From the NCBI GenBank assembly GCA_905221605.1, contig CAJNDS010002443.1, positions 321,001-385,000 of the forward strand: a stretch of DNA of 64,000 nt. Reading direction: 5' to 3'. Both the position numbers and the translations under genes were made by a program. Of the stretch, positions 57,501-64,000 are shown piece after piece (the stretch's first letter is position 1; each line of letters starts with the position of its first letter). The stretch comes from Symbiodinium natans (lineage: Eukaryota; Sar; Dinophyceae; Suessiales; Symbiodiniaceae). The notes beneath the pieces were generated by a model. That model was given only the letters and a program-made list of their open reading frames with translations, had not been told where the DNA came from and made no database searches.

Positions 57501-60500
57501 AGCACTTCTTGTCTTGCCCTTTGCCGCCTTTGTAATGCGCATCGCCATCAAAAGAAGGTCCTGCACAACCCCAACTTTTAACAGGGATTTAGACGCTATT
57601 TCGCAAGGTGGGGAGACCCCGGCGTAGGTCCGTGTAGGCACCCAAACCATACTAGCAACCTCAGCCAAAAACAGTTCACGTGGCGATTTTGTGCCCATTT
57701 CAGTGATGTGACAGTAAAGTTGCAATTTGCTTCCCAAAATTCCATTCCGATCTAAACGTCGAACTTGCTCACCATGTCCTTCAAGGCGCCAATTCGGCTC
57801 CCTTGCTGAGGTGAAGAACCGGCTGCAGCCCACTCGCGCCTTTGGGGATTTTCACCTGAAGGCCGCCTCCTGTGATTTTTCACAGTGTCTCCCAACCCAG
57901 CCTTGGATGTTGTCGCCGAAGAGCAGCAGTTGCAACTGATGCTGCGGAGCTGGTGTCTAACGGCTAGCGGCCTGCTCATTGGTTTACGCAGTTTACGCAA
58001 ATTCGCACGTGATTGGTTCACCCCAGTTTGCCACGGCTGTAATAGGCTATGGCATGGGAGTGCGTCGGGTGCTTCTCGCACTCCATGAGCTTCCATTCTG
58101 ATGTTGCAGGAGGAGCAGTTTGCTTCGCTGCCTCACGGGACCAACCAGCGTGTTGTGGTGCGCACGCTAGTGATGGTTCACGGGTTCGTCGACAGGTTGC
58201 GAAATTGCAGTGAGAGCCAGGCGTGCAAACCGATCTTGTGATCATATGAAGTGCTTCGGGTGCGGCACGTATCTAGACTCACCCTAGACGGGTGCGAATC
58301 ACGATGTCCGACCAAAGAGCAGTGCCACTTTGGACTTGTGAGTCGTGTAGTGTTAGAATTCCATTGGCAATGTGCAAGACACAGTAAGAGCATGCAAGAG
58401 CAGGCAGAGAGCTGTAGAGCCAAATGAGCCAGGCCCAGCCAGCCTCGCCGCCTTACATCACCGCAGAGCCGGAGGCACCGTGACCTCGTGATCCCAAGGC
58501 CTCCAGTAGCCTCTTCCAACGCACATAACGCACCATACCCAAAGCCCTAGACATCTTTATACCCTCTTTTGCCTGCCTATTGCCTGCTTCTTGCTTGCTT
58601 CTTGCCTGCCTCTTGCCCTTGCGCAAGGTGGCCTTCTTCCCTAGGCGGCGGGGCGATGTCGTGGTTTTGGCCTCCGACGGTCTGTGGGAGCTCCTGGACT
58701 CGGCGGACGTGGCGACCTGGCCAAAAAAACAGGTGTGAGTTGTTAAAGAGATTTTCCTCTTCAACAGATGTTTGATCCGCATCTCCGATTGTGTCCGGCT
58801 ACTCGCGGCTACTCTGCCCCTCGAAAAAACTGAAGAGGGACCTCTGCGCGGACTCTGAGGCCTCCGCGGTATCTTCCAACACAGGAGTCAGTGCTGAGGC
58901 CAGTACGTTACCTTCCTCGTGCTGCGTATTCTGCTGTGCATTCTGCATTCTCCCTTGCGCCACAACACTGTCACACGGTCGCAACATGACAACACCCCAT
59001 CTGAAGCTGCGTTCGCAACAGCCATCTCACTGCGTACTTGTATAGACCCAAAGCTCCAAAACAAGAGCCACAGCATCCCCAGAGTCGTGATTCCCGGACC
59101 CTTGTTGTGGTGCAGGACCTTGCCCGGCACTCAGCCGAGAAGCCGAGGTTTGGGCGATTGCCTGTCATTGCGTCGGGTTAGTTTTTTTTTTTTTGGGGGG
59201 GGGGGGGGGTTCGGGAATGTTGGGGGACTTAACATGACTTAACCACAGTTGCAGCGATGGGTCAGAGTGCTCAGCAGAGGCCCAGCAACTCCTGCGTCGG
59301 GCTCTTCAACGCTGTGCCCGGAAGCATGGGCTCTCGGAGGTGGCGCCGCAAGTTGAGGGAGGGCTTCAGTCCTTTTGAGCAAAGTCTATTCCTTGAGTTC
59401 CCTACTTTTCCTACTGCTTTTCGGTTTTTTGACTCTCCACGATTTGGGGCGGATCCTCAGATCCGAAGCAAGACACATCAAGACACACGGCGCAGAGCCA
59501 CCCAGCCCTTCCGATTGAAGTTTCTGGATTTCATTGGCTTGGTAGCAAGTTTGCAGCGCTGACGCAACCATCGCAAGCAAGCTCCCAACATACATGCAAA
59601 CTGACACCTGGAGAAGCAAGCGGGACCATTCATAACATGACTTATTGATGCGTCTATGCTGCAATTCTGCCGTTCGGTCTGAGAGGAGGGGTGAGCCAAG
59701 AAAGCCACGAAGAAGCTAAACAGCGTGTCAGCAACTACCGTGCATTGTGCCCACTGCGTTCCTTACTTCTGAAGTCTGTGCTAGCCACGAATGCTAGCTC
59801 CTGGGAGCATGGGAGCTCTCTCTCTCTCCCTCGCTCCCTCTCTCTCTGTCTCAAGCATTTCAGTGGGTCCAAGTGTGACCGTGCCGCACCTGCCAACCCC
59901 CCCCCCCCTTCCCCCCTTCCCCCCTTGTTGCTCGTTGGAACACCAAGACACCGGCACGTGTCTATCTGTTGTTGCCACAGTCTCAAGTTTCCTTTCAAGG
60001 TGCCAGGTGGCCAACTATGTATGTATGCTCTGGATTGCTAGCCGGTATCCTCGAAGTTTACATCCCACCATGACCGCAGCGCTTTTTGCAGCTCAAGTGC
60101 CGCGCTGGCTGTGTTCTGAAGGCCATGGGAGGGGCGTTTTCTTCAGCCAAGCTTCGGAGTCGGTAGCAACATGTTATTGCAGAGAACAAGCTTCAAGAGG
60201 CTTTAAGAGTGAATTTGAGCGTGTTCATGACGTGCTTTGCTCCAGAAAGTTGTGAAGATAAGAGGCTGCAAGTGGACATGAGCGGATATTCTGATGGCGC
60301 ATGGTCCATGGTGGGAGACGAGGTGGAGAGCTCCCTGGCCAGCGTGCAGGACTGGGCAAAAGCTTCATTGCCTTTCCCAGACCTCTTTCTGGCTGACTCC
60401 TCTACATTCCCTTACCATCTGTATCTCTTTACCCCCCAGACCTGCAAGAATAGCCCTGGCCCTTGTGATGGCCTGGCGACGGCATCCGAGAGCAGGAAGA

Positions 60501-63500
60501 TGTGAGGTCAAACGATGCCTACATCTTCATTGGCCTGGCCACATGCTTGGTACTGGTGCTGAGCTCAACTTTATGGAACCTTTCCCGGAAAGCTTTGAGG
60601 CAAGCTTGTTCCGGCGCTTCAGGTGCTAATCCTCGGCCCACGAGTCGTGTTGCACATCCTGCAACGCAGTGCAGGCCAAGCGACCCGACGTGCCACTGGT
60701 CCTCAAAAATTCCTAGATGTGGGCTGAGGCGTATTGCAGCCCGAGGGGTACGCAGCAGCAGGAATGACCATCAACAGAAGCAAGACTTCTTTGGTTGTTC
60801 ACAGTGCATGTTTGGGCAGCTTGATTCCCTCTCTTTCCTGTGGCGCTCACTTTATGATCGCCTCAGGTCGAGTGTGGCTCCTGTCACCAACAGCAGCGGC
60901 TTGGACATTAAATGACTCCACTACAGCTTGCATTCGTATTCCACATGCAGAAGGGGTCTCACCTCAGTAATCAGTCTAAGTCTCAGACTTAGTCTTAGTC
61001 TCAGTCTTAGTCTTTGTCTTGATGTTTCTGCCAGGTACGCTGCGGCCGACACTCCCTCCTTCGTTTGCCAAGGCGGAGAAGCTGCATGGCTCATTCCCGC
61101 AGAAGGCTTTGCAGTTGTCATCGAGTTTGTGTGCCAGCGAGTAGAATGTCAGGCTGTCGCAGAAGAAACCATGTCTCCGCATGGGCCGCCTGGTTGGAAA
61201 CTTGTGCCTGTCACGTGCATCCTTCCGGCATGGAAGAACGGAAGGTCAAGCTGTGGAGCTTTGTTGAACGTTGCAGGTGAAGCCCGAAGATTTGCTTTAT
61301 TGCGAAAGCGGGCCCATCCAGTTCTTCCAATTCCAGAAAGCTGGCAGGGCTTTCTGGCGAGAAGTGTCAGCGAGAGAAAAAGAGGCTTGGCAACTGCTTG
61401 ACGTGCGGCAAGCTGGTTTCTCGTTAAGTCACAAGAATGGCCGAACGGTTTGCCAATGTTTGCCAGCTCGTACATCCAAGGAACCTGAGACAAAACAGAC
61501 GGCAGAGGCAGCAGAAGCGTCGGAACCCGCGCAGCTCGTAATATTATCAACTCATCAACTCGCAATCGGACAGGGGAGCCGTCAACTGATGTTCATGATG
61601 TTCGTTGTACTGGTGTCGCCTCGTATATCGCCTTTGTAGCTTCTTCTGGTTCTTGGACTCTGATATGCTTTGTGCAGTTAGAGCATGAGATTTTGGTGAA
61701 CATCCCATCAAGCACGCTGTCACTGTGTTGGGACTTAAGGCAGGTATGGCAAGTTCATGATGTTGAGAACGGCAGCGCTCTGGGAGAGGCGGATGTCAGA
61801 GCGGATGTTAGAGTTCCTCAGCTCATCTCAGCTCTGTCGGCTTTATCGTTGCGTCAGGAGTCCGTGGTGCCGCGCTGCGTGGTTTGCCTGGATGAGCCAG
61901 GCTGCATGGTGCTACTGCCCTGCTCGCATGGCTCCGTCTGCGAAGCGTGCGTCACGAAAATCGTTCAAAACCAAGCCTGCGGCGGGGCCCACTGTCCACA
62001 CTGCAGATCGAACATCAGTCGCTCACCTTCTTCTGTGTGCTAGTTGACTCATGTGCATTGCCTGTCTTCTGGCCTTTTTGGAGAATTGCTGACACATGTC
62101 AGTGTACCCAAGGCACCATCGTGAAGCTGAGTGACTTCTCCGGCGACATGGCCTCAGGAATGGAGTTGCGCATACCCATGGCCAGGCCAAGAGCTCCCTG
62201 ATCCTTTCTCGGGAGCTCAGCGCATGCTGCAAAGGTTCAACTTTTCACACACCTCTGCGTCAACCACACGGCCAAGCCATGCCAAGCATAAAGCACGGCA
62301 ATGCGGTGCTGCGGGAACACCAGACTTGGTGTCTTGGTGTGTGGCCTCCCCGGTACGCCTCGCGTTTTTTTTCGGGGAGAGGGGGGGAGGGGGCAGAGCG
62401 GCAGAGCTGATGCTCCCCCAGTATCAGTAACGGCTGTACAAAATTGCAAAATACATCGGCGTGAAACATCATGACGGCAGAATTTTTGGTAAGTTTCCTT
62501 TCAGCCTTTGGCTTCCACTGTGCAAAAACACGTTGTGAAGCCCGGCAACACGATCTTTAAGTTTAGGCCTCGCATCTCCAGCTCTTTTTTGTTTCCATGC
62601 AAGTAATCCCTCGCCTCTTCAGCCCACGTGCAATCCAGATAGTACTCGTATGGGCCCTTGATAGCTGCGATATGCCCTGATCGATCCCGGAAGATGGCCA
62701 TATCCCATCAGGAAGGCAAGGAACAGGAGCTGGAGACCGCCGGGGTTCCGCAACTCCGGAGCGAGAGGCATCTGTTGGAAAGATGTGTTAGGACGTCCCT
62801 GTGGACGTGGAACTTGGGGCACAGGCTTTCCAGAGCATGGAGGCCTCCAAGAAATTCAGTGCATAAATGCGTGGCCTTCCTACCCCCTCCATGTCCAAGA
62901 TCCTGAAGGATAAGGCAAAACTTTGCCCCAGTTTTTGAAGCGACTGCCCCCCCAACCCCCAGAGAGGCCCTGAGCTCTGTGAGCCTGGAGCCTTATGGCT
63001 CTCGTGGCTCTGTGTCCCGGATTCTTTCATTTACCCGATGGTAAACTGACAGAGGGGGACGCTCCATGGCTCCGCGGCTCCATGGCTTCTCTCAGTTCTT
63101 AGAAAACCGCTTCTGACACATCTGACACACGGGCTTCATGTATCACTAGGCGTCGTTCTTGTTGTTTTTTGGCTTCTCAGGTTGTAGCTCAAGTTGTAGC
63201 TCGCTGGTTTTCCTGTAAAAGGACCTACTCTGTCGAGGAAGCTGAGCCGGAAAGGGCATGTATCTGTTCCTTGTTCCACACATTCCTGGGAGGTCAGATC
63301 AGCACGCGAACGCAATCCAGGGTAATCCGTGCTTCCTCACAGGTTTTCAGCCAGCTTCGCCTTATGGCGCTGTACACTCTGTGACATAGACTCTGTGCAC
63401 TTTTGCATAAAAATCCCTCGTCGGACTCTCAGAGAGCCCCAAGGGCTGGAGAGCATCTTGGGAGGCACTCTGTATTGAATTGGCAATCGCCGGTTCGCAT

Positions 63501-63838
63501 GCTTCTCTTGGCTTCGGTGATGTCGGACGGAGGCTTTAGAAAGACATAGACCCGAACCCAGAAGATGGGAAAGAGCTGTGCGGCTGTGCAGCTTGTGTCA
63601 TGTCCGGTGCATGCCGACATCTTGTCAAGTGACATGTCAGTTTGCGCACCCTCCTGCTTGCATCAGGAGCAGCTCCGGTCCCTGCCTGCGGGTCCCGACA
63701 AGAGGAGGAAGCAGGCGCGGATCCCGAAATCTCTGATCCTGCGATGGAGCGTAGTCTAGTTGAAAAAAAGTTTGAGAACTTGCGACTTTTCTGGTGGAAT
63801 GCAAGGACGACATAACGGTGATCGTCCTTCGGCTGTGA
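54549..63838 (+). CDS. PP2C-family (PPM) protein phosphatase, multi-exon
   Basis: Removes phosphate from phospho-Ser/Thr using two metal ions. Signatures appear in family order on the + strand: 54549 to about 54617 (AAAVFDGHGGAKDLW, the metal-binding DGHGG); 54744 to about 54815 (VADFLRRELFDTLERQL); about 55060-55130 (LEAAFRECDETLRQRLE); 55826-55858 (VVVANAGDSQA); 57832-57861 (TRAFGDFHLK); 58645-58732 (RRGDVVVLASDGLWELLDSA); 59116-59167 (DLARHSAEKPRFGRLPV); 59253-59352 (SAEAQQLLRRALQRCARKHG); 63806-63838 (DDITVIVLRL and stop). The two Asp of DGHGG/SDG and the terminal DD are present, so activity is likely. The GST segment may be ACSNAVVLVVV near 55190, and the N-terminal ME(D) segment was not located. 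The gap from 59.35 to 63.8 kb contains a RING gene. An additional exon may lie at 58111-58195 (EEQFASLPHGTNQRVVV). Confidence 0.82.
56740..56868 (+). repeat. Decamer minisatellite (GTATTCCTGY)n
   Basis: About 12 tandem copies of GTATTCCTGT / GTATTCCTGC with one CCAGT variant and the last two as GTGTTCCTG. It sits in a PP2C intron. Frames reading VFLCIPVYS or the reverse NTQEYTGIR are artefacts. Confidence 0.93.
59178..59210 (+). repeat. T-run joined to G-run
   Basis: About 14 T directly followed by about 14 G in a PP2C intron, 10 bp after an exon end. Length may be inexact. Confidence 0.9.
60278..62201 (+). CDS. Membrane-anchored C3HC4 RING-finger protein (probable E3 ligase)
   Basis: Probable start at ATG 60278 (MSGYSDGAWSMVGDEVESSL). 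The next exon, about 60502-60629, carries one membrane helix (AYIFIGLATCLVLVLSSTLW) followed by basic residues. Further pieces: about 61034-61125 (AADTPSFVCQGGEAAWLIPA); 61274 to about 61443 (PEDLLYCESGPIQFFQFQK, then GRAFWREVSAREKEAWQLL); 61678-61743 (LEHEILVNIPSSTLSLCW). The RING exon, from 61858, has CVVC, LPCSH, SVCEAC and CPHC with C-x2-C, C-x1-H-x3-C-x2-C and C-x2-C spacing. It either stops at 62041-62043 or splices to a last exon (VKLSDFSGDMASGMELRIPM) ending at 62201. RING proteins recruit E2 enzymes for ubiquitin transfer; the N-terminal helix suggests action at an organelle or ER membrane, as in MUL1-type ligases, but that relationship is only architectural. Confidence 0.7.
60970..61022 (+). 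repeat. Hexamer repeat (TCTTAG / TCTCAG)
   Basis: Eight or nine imperfect hexamers (TCTAAG, TCTCAG, ACTTAG, TCTTAG) in an intron of the RING gene, directly before a CAG acceptor. It may serve as an extended pyrimidine-rich acceptor region. Confidence 0.8.
62501..62701 (-). CDS. Possible minus-strand exon of unknown function
   Basis: A minus-strand frame of 66 codons (ATG at 62699-62701) has unusually protein-like composition: HIAAIKGPYEYYLDCTWAEE, then ARDYLHGNKKELEMRGLNLK and IVLPGFTTCFCTVEAKG. The + strand across it is interrupted in all frames. It lies between the RING gene and the last PP2C exon, opposite to all confident genes. It could be an antisense gene, an inserted gene fragment or chance. 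No family was recognised. Confidence 0.35.
   Translation of the reverse strand: MAIFRDRSGHIAAIKGPYEYYLDCTWAEEARDYLHGNKKELEMRGLNLKIVLPGFTTCFCTVEAKG
62910..63790. other. Stretch before the last PP2C exon, nothing assigned
   Basis: A + frame at 63179-63384 (ARWFSCKRTYSVEEAEPERA) follows a TTCTCAG acceptor and might be an exon. Another at 63640-63760 is basic (GPDKRRKQARIPKSLIL). Neither shows a domain. CTCCATGGCTCCGCGG words repeat near 63063-63090. Confidence 0.3.
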
Positions 63839-64000
63839 GTGAGCTCTGAGCCTCTCTGAGCTCTTCTGCTCCGACCTGTCATTCCTTGCGCAGAAGAGAG
63901 TTCAACAGCTCAGAGTATTAGGTCCATGTTTCAAGCATTCTTTACATCTGATACCAGACATCGCGTTTACGGGTCGATCTAACCTTCAACGACCACAGTC

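Noticed and set aside
1-64000. tRNA genes, rRNA and relic spliced-leader sequence of retroposed mRNAs
   Set aside because: No tRNA A/B-box pair in the right spacing and no 22-nt dinoflagellate leader relic was noticed by eye. A covariance-model and motif search would be needed to exclude them.

Overview
The window looks like nuclear DNA of a dinoflagellate, most likely a symbiodiniacean (Symbiodinium-like). Reasons visible in the sequence: no long open frames, but many short exon-like blocks with recognisable protein motifs; every confidently recognised gene lies on the + strand; acceptors are almost always AG followed by G; GC donors recur at identical exon positions in paralogues; there is a tandem gene family with a PsbX-like (photosystem II) appearance; and minisatellites and homopolymers are frequent. 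No bacterial-type gene organisation, rRNA, tRNA or CRISPR array was found. Exon borders are read by eye from motifs and splice signals, so gene spans are partial models.

Layout. 1-5.1 kb: nothing assignable. 6.3-10.2 kb: EF-hand calcium-binding exons ending in a stop at 10206-10208. 10.97-12.1 kb: a Ser/Thr protein kinase in about six exons (P-loop, VALK, HRD, DFN, APE, DVWSCG). 12.2-18.3 kb: mostly intergenic or intronic, with a T/G-rich block. 18.36-28.1 kb: a direct tandem duplication of about 4.97 kb, each unit carrying two copies of a small single-pass membrane protein gene; a fifth, more diverged copy follows to 29.63 kb. 30.6-33.7 kb: a KH-domain RNA-binding protein. 36.5-39.9 kb: a second segmental duplication (about 2.3 kb offset) full of short exon-like modules that start with MSFAP or MSFGP. 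40.1-43.25 kb: a strongly repetitive, gene-free domain with a poly-C/(GC)n junction, a 32-bp perfect palindrome inside a larger foldback, a 17-19 bp motif whose orientation flips near 40.7-40.85 kb, a 55-bp tandem repeat and CCATGG-rich repeats. 44.4-47.8 kb: coiled-coil exons. 50.3-51.4 kb: a TPR protein. 54.5-63.84 kb: a PP2C-family phosphatase in which nearly all signature motifs can be found in order. A membrane-anchored RING-finger gene (60.28-62.2 kb) sits between the last two recognisable PP2C exons.

How the genes relate. There is no operon-like logic. The genes form a head-to-tail, same-strand series typical of dinoflagellate chromosomes. Kinase, EF-hand protein and PP2C phosphatase are signalling genes; KH and RING proteins belong to RNA metabolism and ubiquitylation. 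The PsbX-like family, if correctly placed, would encode plastid thylakoid subunits raised in dose by tandem duplication.
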